Positions 33,828-46,830 of a stretch of DNA of 64,000 bases are shown here, one piece after another. The notes below the pieces were generated by a model. The model was given only the letters and a program-made list of their open reading frames with translations. It was not told where the DNA came from and searched no databases. The position numbers and the translations under genes are program-made. The DNA is from Paramecium sonneborni (taxonomy: Eukaryota > Ciliophora > Oligohymenophorea > Peniculida > Parameciidae), in contig CAJJDN010000028.1 in NCBI GenBank assembly GCA_905182985.1, forward strand, positions 455,754-519,753, given 5' to 3'. The first letter of the stretch is position 1; each line of letters starts with the position of its first letter.

Positions 33828-36800
33828 ATGAATGTAAAAATTTTAATATTTTTCATACTTTATAAGGCATAGATTATACTAGCTTAAGAATCTGTAAAAA
33901 TAAATAAAATTTTAGACAAATTGGGTTTCATTGATTTTATAAGGAAATCGATAAGTATTTTGGAAAGAAAAAGCGCAATTAAATCTATTTGTTTGGAACA
34001 TGGAAACAGATTTAAGTAATAGTTAATTAACAAATACATCAATATTATGGAGTTGTAAAGATTTGACCTTAAATATAACTTGTGCAAGAACTGATGGAGG
34101 AGTATTATAATTAGACAAATTTAATTATACAGTTGTGATTCCAGAATCAACATTACATCCAAGAAGATCATATGAATTTATAGCATAAATAACTGGAGAT
34201 CATGTTGCTAATAGAAGTGTTACATTATATTTTTCATAAGTAATTATAATATATAATTAGAACATAATTCCTTTTTTAAATATATCATTTCCATACTCAA
34301 TATTATCTAGATTAGTAAATTTTGATGAAATAATTGATTTTTCTATTTAATTAGATGATGGAGTATCCCCAGATGACTCAAAAATATCAATTTCGATATA
34401 TTTGGACGGTTAGGTCTAAAAGTTAAAACAATTATACCCTAGACTTCGTTTTTAAGCAAGCTATTATTATCCTGATTTTAAAGGTCCTGGTGAAATAGGA
34501 ATATGTAGAATTCACTTTACTTACTCTTTAGCAAATTACATAGATCCTGCAGAGTATGAAGTTCAATTTTGGATTAATTATCCTCCTAGAAATGGCCTTA
34601 TCAGTATAGATGATAAAACTGATATGAATATAGTAGTTTCTTAAGTGTCTGATACACATACTCCACTTTATTATAAATATTGGTTCTTTAATGGATAATC
34701 TATTAATATTTAATCTATCAATGGATAATACGAATTAACTGACTATATTGAATCTAGTACATATTCTGTTAATTTACCTCCAGGTGATAACACTATTGTA
34801 TGTTAAGTTAAAGATAGTTTGGGTGCTATATCCATTATTTATTCAAATGTTACTATCTAATCTACAAACTCTAATTTCGAAACTATACTCACTTCACTTG
34901 TCCTGGAAACTTCAATCACTAAAATTATTAGTTAATCTCTTTTATTAAAATATTTATATGATAGACTATCATTTGATAATAAACTTACTTATGCTGTTAA
35001 TGTTAATCAAACATTAACTAAATTAAAAGAGCTCTACCAAGAATAATTTTCACTCAAAACATAAGACAAGTATTAAATCATGATGTTAAAGTCTTTATAT
35101 TTAGTATTTATTATTTCTCTATTTTATATAGATTGAATCTACAGGAATTTTATTTATTGGAGAAAATTCTATTGATGCCAAATTACAATATTTAATCTCA
35201 TTTTAAACATAAGTTAGAAAAGATATTATTAAATTCACTTCAATAATCTAAATTAATGATTTAGCTATGGTCTCAGGTCAATATAAAGGCAATATTACTG
35301 CTTAAGAATAATTTTTAGAATTTAAATCTCTTTATGGAGTACTTGGCTAATTAATAGATGATATTCATCATGTTTTTGATACATTTTTAGGAAGAATGGC
35401 TATTGATAATCCTGATACAATTACTAAAGCCTAAACTGCTAATACAACTGAGGTCAATTCAACAGAATATTTAAAAGAACTTTTTATGAATTTAACAGAT
35501 ACAAATAACAAAAAAAGATTGTTAGTATAAGTTGAAGAATCAGATCTATAGTCCAGTAATGATAGTATCAATACTTTTAGAAATTAATTAATAGAATAAT
35601 CAATATTGACTCTAGATCATTTTGATTTAATTCACATCTGTTATACAAGATTAATTAGTTTAGTTCAGGTTTTGAATCTTATTATTAATTCTTATGCAGA
35701 AACTAATGGACAAGTTTCTAATAGTAATTTTAAATATTTCAACATCTCTTTTACAAGAGTTACTACCAAACATGCATTAAAATACTTACATCAAGATGAA
35801 TATTATGTAAGTATGTTTGAAGATCAAAAATTAGATGGAGTTGCTATTCCTGTATTCAGTGGATACTGGAATCTAAAGAATGATACTATTAATTTTGAAG
35901 TTTAAATCGATACCACTAATAAATCAGAAACTGGTAATTATGCAGCTAGGAGAAATATTTATATGTGGGAAAATAGGGATCTATTCACTAATTTATCTGA
36001 AATAGAGGTCCTATAAATAAATCCAAATTATCTCTATTTAATATCGATTGTAACTTTTTCTGTTAATCCTTACTATTGGAGAAAAGAAATTTACAATTAT
36101 ACTAAATGGAATTAATATTCTAATCATGTAAAATATATAAGTCCTTAATTTATTGTTTAAAATGGATCAGATTATCAAATTGTTTTATAATTTGAACATT
36201 TCTAATTTAAACATTCCTTTATCACTGAATATTCTGATAACAACACAAGATGTGCTTCAATTGTTTCAAATTTTACTGGTGATAATTGTACAAAATTAGT
36301 AATGTCTTCTTAACATACTTGTATTTGTAAATACATTAGTGATATGATCTTGATGGAAGAATACATACCTGTTGATTTGAGAGAGATTCAATTTATAACT
36401 ATTGAGAATATGCATCAAACCGTAATTGGATAAACTATTGGAATAATGTCAGGAATTATGATAATTTTTACTATAGTATCTGCTTTCTTAGACTTAAGAT
36501 CTTCAAAGGTTGTTGTTCCTGTATCATCTCCAATGATAAGTGATAATGGAAATTAGATTGATGACGATTAAAAAGTATTTGATAAATCAGCTGATTATAC
36601 TAAAATAAAATCTTCTACTATCTTTCCTGAAAAATCAAGTGTGCTATCAATTAGATTTAAGAATAAAGATAACGAAAAATTTGATGGTAAATAATTATTT
36701 GATTCTTAAATAAAAGATGAGGAGTCATCATCTAATCTTACCATTTTTAATAAAAATTATCATAAACAATAAAAGATAGCATCTGATGATTTTCATAATG

Positions 36801-37454
36801 CAGCTGTTTAATATGAACCCATCTTTTAAACAAATGTTGAAATGGGTATCAAATATACTTCTGCAGATTTATTGATAAGTGGCATGATTGTAATATATTT
36901 TATTATATTTATAGAAATTGCATGAATTATTAAGCATTTTTATATATTATGATTAAAAGTTTTCAAGACCAAGCAGAGTTTTATAATTGTATATGAAATT
37001 AATGGTGATGTTTGTATTTAGTTCCTATACAATTTAATATTTAAACCAAATTGAACATATTTTATTGATTATTTTTGTTGGTGAAATATCAGTATTCTTT
37101 TTAGCTATTGTAAAAGCTGAACTAAATGGATGGATTTAAGAAAAAATAATAGGATTTTTGATGACCGTAGCAATATTAGGAGGATGCTTGTATTTAATAA
37201 TTTATTTATTTAGCATATTTTATTTCTATAATGTTATTGGACTTTAAATTGATGTTGCTGATAATTGGGCAAGATAATTTTTAATATCTTACCTTTCAAA
37301 TCATGTCTTGTTTGATCCAATTATTGTTATATTTAAAATAATCCTATATCCTTGGACATTATAATAAATAATTGCTTAGACTAATGCACCAATTGCATAT
37401 CTATTAAATTTCTTTATTAATCATGCTCCTATGAGAGCTTTATATTAATTATGA
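33828..37454 (+). CDS. REJ/polycystin-1-like membrane protein
   Basis: About 1,183 aa. A signal peptide (MNVKILIFFILYKAQIILAQ) precedes a 22-nt intron (33894-33915). The ectodomain has REJ-module features: GNRQVFWKEKAQLNLFVWN, SILWSCKDLTLNIT, CARTDGGVLQLDKF, then SYEFIAQITGD. A Cys-rich segment before the first helix (CTKLVMSSQHTCICKY) resembles a GPS region. The first membrane helix is GQTIGIMSGIMIIFTIVSAF. After a cytoplasmic Ser-rich loop and a 25-nt intron (36890-36914) come several more helices, including QEKIIGFLMTVAILGGCLYL. Ciliates have many such proteins, related to polycystin-1 and egg-jelly receptors; the ligand is unknown. No PKD2 channel signature was seen. Stop 37452-37454. Confidence 0.8.
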
Positions 37455-37499
37455 TAATGAATAAATATATCTATGATATAAAATTAAATAATTATAAAA

Positions 37500-38570
37500 T
37501 CAAATTCTATTTGTAATGCAAGGAGTATTGTTTGATGTTTAAGTATTGTTTTTAGCCTTTTAGAGTAATTAATCAACTCTTGCTAATAAATCATAATTTG
37601 GAACATAGGATCCAATTGCAGAATTTTATTTTTAATCATTTTGTGTGTATATAATTTAACCTGATGATTAAGCTTATTATTAAACATAAGTGAAGTTTGT
37701 AGTTTAAGCATTTTTTTATGAAGGAACTTAATTATATGAATTATGGGAGGTTTGAATATAATTATATGATGGTTAAGGAGATATATTTTATGATTTTGCT
37801 TATTAATAATTTAATGGAGATTATTAAGTTTAGAATTTCTCAACTTTTATTTACTGTTATGATTAATTTTATTGGTTTATTCTTTAGTTTGGTACTTCTT
37901 GTTCTTAAGTTGTAAATAAATCTTTCTTTGAACCTTCAAATGAATATTTTGAATCTGATCTCACATCGTATCTATTTTCTAATTTATTTTCTAATTTTTA
38001 ATCATTTTTTTCACCCATTTTGTTATCAGATTTAATTTCCTACTTTTAATCTGATTTAATATCTATTTTATGTTCTTTTTATTTTTCCTCTAAAATATCC
38101 TTATCTAAATTTTATTTGTTCTATTTGCTATAAATTGATATTCTTCTTATTTTATCTTGTCTTGATTCTTATTTGTTTTACACTTATTTTTCATTCATCA
38201 TTATTTATAATTCCTAGCTTGAAACATAAACTGATTCGACATTTTCTTTCACTGAATTGTAAATTGATGCAAATTATTGAGTATTATTTTTGAACTCAGT
38301 TTAAGCTTACTTTAGTTTACTGAGAACAGATTGAGTAAATTTTTCTTCTTATGTACTATTCAATTTTATAGGTTTCACTTGACTTCCTTCAAAACTTTTT
38401 TAAGTTTCCATATATATTGAAAAGGGAGTAACCTTTTCATCAGCTACTTTATTTCTTAATACCCTGCAAAATTATTGTATATGCTTCTGTTCAATATATG
38501 GTAAAAGCTTATCAATTAAGATAGTCAGAGCTTCACGTATATATTTAAGATCATTTTACAAACTCTGCAT
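37500..38570 (-). CDS. Gln-rich helical protein, 356 aa
   Basis: Intronless frame divisible by three, starting MQSLQNDLKYIREALTILID. The N-terminal third is helical (LLPYIEQKHIQQFCRVLRNK), the middle is a charged coiled segment, and the C-terminal third is low-complexity Gln/Asn/Ser ending with DLLARVDQLLQKAKNN. Prion-like composition in the last 100 residues suggests a condensate or scaffold component, as inference only. The stop faces the REJ-like gene's stop across 45 bases. A long plus-strand frame overlaps the tail but is a mirror of Gln-rich codons. Confidence 0.65.
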
Positions 38571-38721
38571 TTTAATAATTAATGTTATCTCAAATCATTA
38601 GATAAACAATATCAATCTAAAAATTTAGAACATAGATTATGATATTTAGACTTTATGTCTTGAGACTCATAATCTTTTTTAGTGTTATTTTAGAATAATA
38701 AAACCTTCTTTCATTTTATAA

Positions 38722-38749
38722 ATTGAATCATTAGATTAAATGATTCAAT
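38722..38749. repeat. Perfect inverted repeat, 11-bp arms
   Basis: ATTGAATCATT at 38722-38732 and AATGATTCAAT at 38739-38749 around a 6-nt loop. It lies about 150 bases upstream of the Gln-rich minus-strand gene; it could be a regulatory element or chance in AT-rich sequence. Confidence 0.8.
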
Positions 38750-39259
38750 CATCTAAAAGAGCAGTTTATAATCATTCAGCATTTTTTTTTATTAAGCTGT
38801 CATTAGAAGAACAATTTTATTTAATTCGATAAAATTTTATTATTTTATTACCAAAACAGGATTAACTTTTTAATATTAATTACAATTATTATAATACTAT
38901 AAAATTATCATATCATTAAATATTATATATTTATTGATAATACTTATTTTAATTTTTACTCAAAAATTTTGAAATGAACAATTAAAAATAAAATATGTTC
39001 ATTTCTAATGAAAAAAAGTGCTTAGTAACACATTTTATAATATTTCAAAAAATATAGGTAGAAAACTTACTATTTATATTAATTTAAAATTTTACATTTA
39101 GATTGACTTTAATTTGAATTATTAGCTTAAAGATTAGTTTAATTAAGTCATTTAAATATATATCTAAATGAATCAATAATTAATAATATATTTTTTTGGA
39201 AACACTATATATTTTTTGAAGTGATCTATATATGAAAGACTATTTTATATAAATAAAAA

Positions 39260-39514
39260 GGTGTGGCTGTGCGTGTCATACTAATTGCAGATATGATTGT
39301 AATACCGAAATCAGATGGAATTTTAGAAGCTGCTGCTAAAAAGTTGAGAGAGATAAGAACTGATATTATAATTGAATTTTTTAGTTTAAATTCAACTTAA
39401 TAAGTCATTTATTAAACGAAATCTCTAATGAGGATTTTTTAAAATAATCATATTGGCCAATTTAATCAAAAATCAGCATGCATTATATTTAAATTTACTA
39501 AAACTTTTGATTGA
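39260..39514 (+). pseudogene. Decayed fragment resembling part of a von Willebrand A-type domain
   Basis: An 84-codon open stretch without a start of its own, encoding VAVRVILIADMIV then SDGILEAAAKKLREIRTDII and EFFSLNST before TGA 39512-39514. The pattern (hydrophobic strand, Asp, then a helix AA.KLR followed by a buried strand) recalls VWA domains. No flanking exons continue it. It is more G+C-rich at its start than its surroundings. Best read as a gene relic; family assignment is weak. Confidence 0.3.
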
Positions 39515-40416
39515 TTGTTGATTTTGATATTAGCAATTCTGATTTCATCACAACATAAATAAATTTAAAAAAATCTATGATTAATGATATGCATCTTTGA
39601 GGAAAAATAGAGATTTGATAATGAATTATATAAATAAATAAAACAAAAAATGCAAATATTATAATAAGAAATGCTTAAATATTTCTAATGAGCAATAAAT
39701 ATTTCTATTGAATAATAAATATTATAATCAAAGTACAAAAAATGAAAATTTTGAATCATTAGAATCAGTTGCAAATTAATTGATATTTTCCAAATTTTAA
39801 TGGTAATTTCTTGTATAAATCAGCTTTCACTTAAGAAATAAAAAATTTATCTTTATATAAAGAGTTTATTCAAAAAGTGAAAACTAAAACAAATAAAAAA
39901 AATGAGTGAAAATCAGAAAGTAGCAAAATATACTCAAAAAATAAATTAGTAATATAAGAATTCTAGATTTGAGTTTTATTTTTAAATTTGTATAAATTTC
40001 TTATATATTAATTAGGATGAATTTTTGAAGCAGTTTTTGTAATATAAAAAAATAAATAACTAGTTGACTTTTTTGCCTTCTTATATAAGCAAAAATAAAT
40101 TTTATTTTATTTTTAAAGAATTATTAATTGCAATTATAAATAAATAGCCACCAAAAACTTTCCATTTTGATTTCTATTATTTTGATTCATTTTTCTTCAA
40201 TCTAAACGATAAGAAATGATAGTATAAACAAAATACTATAAGACAAGGGATATATTTGATAAAAAATTAAAAAAAATGTGATGAAGTTAGAAATTTAGAT
40301 TTAAAAAAAAATATTTCTTACATTTCAAACATTAGCAATTTAGTAATTTAGTTAGATTAAATTTATAGATCTAAATTTTTATGTTGATTATTATTATTTA
40401 TTATTTGTTTACTAAA

Positions 40417-42191
40417 ATGCTTCACAAAATTTTCCTCACATTTATAGTACCTGAAATAGAGTAAGAATATAGGTTAAATTACAAACCATATATGATAAAC
40501 GAATATAAAACATTGACCACATTAATATTGGTATATTTTATGATTATTCTTAGTTTGTTGGAACATTTATAGTTATATCCTTCATAAGTGAATAAAAGTA
40601 TTATTATGCTCTTTATGGTCTTATTTGTGGTATTCCAGTTATTTTATCTCGACATTTGGTATGTAAATATCCTTAATTTTCCAATTTCGTGTACCCTTTT
40701 TTACAAATTACAGTCACGATAATATACAATATTTTCTCATTAGCCTACAACGATGATGATGTACCATAAATGTATATCAAGTATGAATGGTATTATGGAT
40801 TTTTTGCAGCTATTAGCCATTTATGTATAACATATAGATATAAATAGGCATATATTCATAAGGAACAATATTATGTTTTTAAACTATAACAATGATTGCC
40901 ATTTTAGTTTGGCATATAGCTAGATTTGATTTTTCAAATCCAAATGGAGCATATATTACTTTTTAAATAGTGATTGTATTTGTGGTTGTGTTTTTTTGTA
41001 GAAGGGAATAAGAAAGAAATAAGAGATTAAGTTTTTTAAAATATAGAGAAAACATGAAATGGTTCTAAATAATGGATAAGATTGTTAAAAAGTGGACTAT
41101 GTTTGTTCAATTTGATAAATCTTAAGATTAATTATATTTAGTTCAGTAATCCAAAGCATCATAATCTGAATTTATGATATAAAATGATTAAGAATTTCGT
41201 TCCTTTTTAAGAAATGTAAGAAATCATATTCAAATAGACTTAAATTGAGCAAACAGGCTCTTTAAAAACCTAATCTGGTTAAACAACTTTAGAAGAAATT
41301 CTTCGATAACTCTTAAGCACTTAGCTTTGCCAATTAGATACAATAAATAATCTAAAAGATTCTTTATATTATAGATATGTAGGATATCAATAAAAGACAG
41401 GAAGATATTTAAAAGTAAAATTAGTGGAATATTATTTGTCTGATTCAAAAATGATTATTATGATTTTGTAGAATGATAAATAAAAATCTAATGAAGAATG
41501 GCAGAAGTATGTTGCAGTGGAGAACTATTTTCGATTTTTAACAAATAAATCAATTAAATTGATTGAAAAACTAACTTAAGTAATATCTTTTAAATATTTG
41601 AATCTTCATAATCTAATAGATGATTATAATTATTTTAATGCAGCTTTTATTTGGTTGAATTCTAGCAGATATGTATAGCATAAAAGTCAGGTCAGCATAA
41701 TTTAAGTTTAGGATCAGCTTAAGAATATATTCAAGAAAACAATTTAAATACAGTATAAGGGATAAACAACTTAGTTTTAATCATCTTTATAAGTTATTAT
41801 GTTTATATGTGTAAATCTTATTAAATACTTATAATCCTAAACAAAATAAATTGTTACAATAAAAATATCAGAATAAAATCAACAACAAGTTAGATCCTTT
41901 GAATTTTAATTCGAAACTTAAGATTTTAAGATAAGTTCAAATTTAATACATCTTTTATAGGAAAATAAATATTATGATAAGCGGAATATTCAATTCGATG
42001 ATTAGAATTTTAAACGAATAATGGATTCATATATTAATTTTTTAGAAACTATGGAATCAAACAAATAAACATGTTTGGTGATGGCTATTATAAAATTTCT
42101 TTTATCACATTTTGGTTTAACCAATAGAATTGAATATTAGAAAAACTAAATTAAAATAAGTTTGATTGATTTAGATTCATTAATTAGTTGA
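40417..42191 (+). CDS. Multi-pass membrane protein with weak histidine-kinase-like cytoplasmic domain, 568 aa
   Basis: Starts MLHKIFLTFIVPEIEQEYRL; an in-frame ATG 36 bases upstream is also possible. Three introns of 23, 23 and 22 nt (one begins GTACCC in the membrane region, one GTATAACATATAG, one GTAAGAAATC) give a length divisible by three. About six membrane helices (e.g. SIIMLFMVLFVVFQLFYL and MIAILVWHIARF) are followed by a 300-aa cytoplasmic part. QVIMFICVNLIKYLQSQ followed by IVTIKISEQ resembles the N-box of GHKL ATPases, but the Asn and glycine boxes are degenerate, so no kinase activity is claimed. Similar proteins are common in Paramecium. Stop TGA 42189-42191. Confidence 0.65.
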
Positions 42192-42501
42192 TAATAAAAA
42201 TTGATTTTAATTCACTATTATAATATAATTAAATATGATTATTGAACTAACTTATATTAATAAATGATTTATTCTCTTTTAGAGAGTAAAGTAAAGTGTT
42301 AATTTTTTATTAAATTAAAGTATTAAATCAAATATAGTAAATAAATTATTTTAGGAGAAACTGGAGGGAAATTCAAGAAAAGGAAGTTTGTATAACAGAA
42401 TAGATAGAGAGAGGCACAAGAATTAATTAGATAAACAGAAAAACATTATTGAAATCAAATTTTTTTAATTACAATTGAAATAAATAAATTTAAGATTTAA
42501 G
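42192..42501. other. Short AT-rich intergenic stretch
   Basis: About 310 bases upstream of the eEF1B-gamma gene; it must include its promoter. No specific element recognised. Confidence 0.5.
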
Positions 42502-43908
42502 ATGTCTTTAAAACTTAATTATATATCTGGCAATCCTAGAGCAAATAAAATCCTTGTTGCTGCTAAGCTAGCAAATGTCGAAGTCACATCCCAACTTTTA
42601 GAATGGAAAGATTTAGAAGTATTTAAAGCATTAATAACACTCTCTATAGACTCCAGAATTTTTAGCAAAGAATCCATTAGGCAAAGTCCCTGTTCTAGAG
42701 ACACCTGAAGGAGTATTGACAGAAAGCAATGTCATCCTATAATATGTAGTAAGAGGAACTCCTTTGGTTGGGGCTAACGAATTCCAATAAGCTAAAGTTA
42801 AATAATGGTTAGATTTTGCATCTGGAGAAATTGAACCATAAATAATTTAACTCTTGTTACCAGTCCTTGGACATTTTCCAATTAATCCAAATTAAGCAAC
42901 CTAAGCTCATGCTGAATTAGATTGGAAATTTAAAGTATTGGATGCCCATTTGGCCAACAGTCAATACTTAGTTGGTGATTAATTGACAATAGCTGATATT
43001 AATTTAGCTTCATATTTCTAAGGAATATTCTAATTCCTTTATGGTGAAGATGATAGAGTTAAATTAGTAAATATTGTCAGATGGTATAAATAAGTATCAG
43101 AACTTCCAGCCTTCTTAGATGTATATTAAATAATAATTAATTAGTTATTCGGAAGAACAAGATATACAAAGAAGCCATTCCCTGCTTTATAATTTGCTGG
43201 ACATCATGCACATGGACATGGTCATGGACATGGACATGGTCATGATCATGGTAAAAAAGAACATGGACATGGCAAAGAACAAGGTAAAGAACATCATGAG
43301 AAGAAAGAGAAGAAAGAGAAATAACCATAATAAAAACAAGAAAAACCATAAAAAGTTGAAGAGGAAGAAGAAGAGAAACCAAAGAAATAAACATGCGAAT
43401 TTGATACATTACCACCATCAACCTTTAATATTGATGATTGGAAGAGATAATTCTTAGCTTCAAAAGATTAAGCTGCTGAATTCTAACATTTCTGGAATGT
43501 CTTTGATTCATAAGGATGGTCTATTTGGATTGTTAAATATATCAAAGCAGAAGGTGAAGGAAAGGTTCTTATTTCCTTTAGAAATAATTGCAATGGATTT
43601 TTATAAAGAGCTGACCCTCACTTTAAGAAATGGGCATTTGCTATTCATGGTGTTTATGGAGATGTTCCTAATCTAGATATTAGTGGTGCTTGGATTTGGA
43701 GAGGAACTGAAGTTCCACAATATTTGGTAAATCATTCAATCTATATTTATAGAAAGATCATCCAACTTTTGAATATCTTTAACTTACAAAGCTTGATGCA
43801 TCCAAACCTGAAGACAGAGCTTTGTTTGAAGAATATTGGACTTAATAAACTGAAGATGAATCAAAAGTTTAAGGATAAACAGCCAGAGCATTATATTATT
43901 TTAGATGA
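42502..43908 (+). CDS. Translation elongation factor 1B subunit gamma
   Basis: A 449-aa protein, the scaffold of the eEF1B nucleotide exchange complex. The N-terminal GST fold shows SLKLNYISGNPRANKILVAA, then after a 31-nt intron (42619-42649) TPEFLAKNPLGKVPVLET and ESNVILQYV, and later LVGDQLTIADINLASYFQ. The conserved C-terminal domain has DDWKRQFLASKD, FWNVFDSQGWSIWIVKYIKA and ISGAWIWRGTEVPQYL; a 26-nt intron (43727-43752) precedes DHPTFEYLQLTKLD. Exons sum to a multiple of three. The linker is unusual: about 15 His in HHAHGHGHGHGHGHDHG and following repeats, before a Lys/Glu stretch. Expected to be highly expressed; codon use is richer in C and G than in its neighbours. Confidence 0.96.
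43203..43251 (+). repeat. Coding His-Gly repeat tract
   Basis: Tandem CATGGA/CATGGT hexamers encode alternating His-Gly in the linker of eEF1B-gamma. A metal-binding tail is possible, but it may simply be a slippage-expanded linker. Confidence 0.9.
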
Positions 43909-43951
43909 AATTTATCTATAATATCGTACACAATAAATAGAAATTTAATTA

Positions 43952-46805
43952 TCATTACTTCAATATGGCTTCCAAATGCATATAATCAATCTCTTCCTCT
44001 CCCATTTCTCTTAAATTTTACAACAATAATTTTAGTTCTCTATTTAATCCGCTTTCTCCAGTCTATCTTAAATAATGTACTATTGCTTAACTGATTATTT
44101 CAACTTATTAAGGGTTTTTCTTTGCTCCCCAACTTTTTAATAATGTCTAAAAAATAAGTTCTTTTAGTTCTCTAACATTTACATCCTTTTTTAAGATGAA
44201 TTGTAAGATCTATATAATTTAAAATACGATTGCACGATTAATATTGGATATGCTTAAAAATAAAGTTTTTACTATTTATATTATGATCTTATTGAAATAT
44301 TCCTTTCCATTTTCAATATATTAAGACAAAGTTCTTATACTATAATACTATTATTTACTTAAAAAAATTTAGAATTTCTCTTTGCATTTCGTAAGAGTTT
44401 ATTGTCTCAAATGCTTCACTAATTATTTCCATTATCAAATACAAGTAAGGTGATTCAAAAACTGCTTATTAACAATTTCTCGTACATTCTTTTACAAACT
44501 CAACATAGACCTTTGTCACATTTGAATCTTTCCATTATTTAAATTATTCTATGCAAAATTTATGAATTTCTTAACTATTTGAATATGTCCATTAAGAAAT
44601 AAATTAATATTCTTAAGATCTACTTATAACAATTGTAATTAATTATAACCATTAATGTTTTTATGTAGGATTTTAATAAAATACTTGAAATGATATTTAA
44701 AGTAATTAAATTATTTATTATTATTAGTTTTAATAATTAGAGACTTTCATTATCATTCTTACTAATTAGTATATTTCCTCATTATTTTACAAACATTATT
44801 ATTCCTTTAGTATAATTATTAATGGTTCTGTTAATGATTAACATAGCAAATCTGATATTTAATTTAATTTATCATCGATTTCTTCAATATTTGAATTAAT
44901 CCATGTTAATATTGCAACTATCAAAGTAATAATATATGTGAATTACTATTTGGTTAGCAAATTCATATTTTTTAAGAGTTAAAATTGGTTATTTGCAAAG
45001 TTAAATAACTAAAAATATAAATTAAAGTTATACCTGAATTATGTAATCTAATTTTCCAAGTAAATACATACGATGACATAATTTCAATATACCTTCAAGA
45101 AAGTAATTTAACTGAGTTTAGGTTATAAAATCGTTTAGATGTTGTTCTAAGAATGTTATACATTCTGAAATCATTTATTAATTATTAAGTTCTCCATTAT
45201 TACATATTTATTCAAAACCACTAAAATTTAGTAAATATAATACACTCCTGCTAAAGATCCTAATAAAGGATGAAGCATGTATTGAAAAAAATATTTAGTT
45301 ATAGAAAACAATAATTCAAAGTTTTAATTTATTTAATTAGTTAACACAGTAAACATTTGTAAAGAAGTTTTTACAATTATTTAAAAATTGGAATTATTTG
45401 GCAATTAAAGCACAAATTATAAAATTTATAAAATTAATTGATTATTGATTTAGAAATCTGTTTCGTCAATAATTGAAAAAAGGCAAAATAATGCTGCCTC
45501 AGTTTAAATAATTTAATCTGCTGAATCAGGATTAGTAATAATCAAATTTGATAAAATGATTTAAAAAAATATATCTGTTTGATTTAATTATTCAACACTT
45601 TTATAAATGCAAATAAATATCTCTTTGCAATGTTCTCTAAAATCAGAAGTAGATATATTATTCTCCTAACATTCTTGATTTGTCGAATTGAAGTAATCAT
45701 TTTCATCTTCAGTTTCTCCTGTTAAGAATTCTTTAGTTAATTTGATTGATTTTGTCTTACATTTATCAATTAGACATTGTAATATTTTCAACCAAAAATC
45801 TTAAAGTAAATGAGACTATTTCATTTGACTCCAAAATTCAAAAGTTTAAAATACAATTTTTCTCTTTTGATTATTAACCATATTGAACATAAAATTGAAT
45901 ACTTTTTCTTCATAATGAGAATTTTATATAATAGGATAAAAATCACAGATAAGCTTAGTAGCTAAAGATGCATACATAACAGAGATTTATGAATTGTAAA
46001 TTTGAAGTATGAATTCTAATATAATTATTAAATTTTATCGAACAACAGGTTCTATATTCTAATTCTTATATTTTGAGAAAATAACAGCCTCATATAATAA
46101 GGAAAACAATTTATCAGAATGTTCAATAGCATTATTTTACAAAGCTTATGTAATTAGTAGTATGATTTATTAAATCATATTAGAATCTTTGAATAAGTTA
46201 AATGACAATTACACCCATGATTATATGCATAGAATAGTTTAATTAAAAATACTCAAATCCTAAATGCAAAATAAATTTTAAAATATTTCCGAAAGTTAAT
46301 GTTATTAAGTCTAGAATTCTTGTTGCAATTGATATTATACTTTATTCGAATTGCATTCTTTACCTTAAATAGCAATTTAAGTAAGAATTTCAATTCCTAA
46401 TTACATTTTAACTTTCATTAATTATATTAACTCTTGTAGTATTCTAAAAGTATAGATAATATATTGATACCCTTTCCAAAGCTGAGGATTACCAATAATA
46501 ATAACAGCTAAAGATGAGCAAACTTAATTCAATACAATATTTGTAAATGGCCTTCCTAATAAATTTAAAAGATAGGGTTATATAGATATATCACAATCCT
46601 CTTTTAATCTTCTATAAATCAATTGACAAGCTATGAATTAATATTCTTATTGAATATTTTATTAATCTAATATTGATTTAGCAATATTAAATGCTTCATC
46701 AGTTTATTGTAATTTAAGGATATATTGATTTGCTTATTGACTTATACTTTTATCAGGATTTGAAAGATTCTTATATTGAATAATAAATTCTTCTGTGCTA
46801 AACAT
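43952..46805 (-). CDS. Karyopherin-beta family nuclear transport receptor (importin-13/transportin-3-like)
   Basis: About 920 aa, almost all helical HEAT-type repeats. The N-terminus is diagnostic: MFSTEEFIIQYKNLSNPDKS, then SQQANQYILKLQQTDEAFNI and QEYQFIACQLIYRRLKEDCD, matching the exportin-1/importin-beta N-terminal domain (A...L..FQ....W.....LL.......FA...L). The next repeat VCSSLAVIIIGNPQLWKGYQ matches the ...LALAIADLA...P.W... motif of importin-13 and transportin-3. The C-terminus reads MGEEEIDYMHLEAILK. Several small introns are needed in the middle; I placed none precisely. It shuttles cargo through the nuclear pore with Ran. The 5' end lies 25 bases from the MFS gene's stop on the same strand. 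Confidence 0.75.
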
Positions 46806-46830
46806 TTAAGTTAATAAATTTTAAATTAAA

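Larger units (their letters stand above)
38571..40416. other. Gene-poor AT-rich interval, 1.8 kb
   Basis: The longest stretch without a convincing intact gene. It contains a hairpin (38722-38749) and a short decayed coding fragment (39260-39514). The remainder has frequent TGA in all frames and long A/T runs. Confidence 0.5.

Noticed and set aside
37518..37915. Plus-strand open frame beginning MQGVLFDVQVLFLAFQS
   Set aside because: It lies opposite a better minus-strand gene (37500-38570) with uninterrupted 356 codons; Gln/Asn-rich sequence often mirrors as an open frame and the plus frame meets TGA.
38571..40416. Internal eliminated sequence or mobile element
   Set aside because: I found no transposase, terminal inverted repeats bounding the interval, or target duplication; AT-richness alone is not evidence.
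40417..42191. Active sensor histidine kinase
   Set aside because: The tail only loosely follows the ATPase fold; no phospho-accepting His box and no intact N or G boxes could be found.
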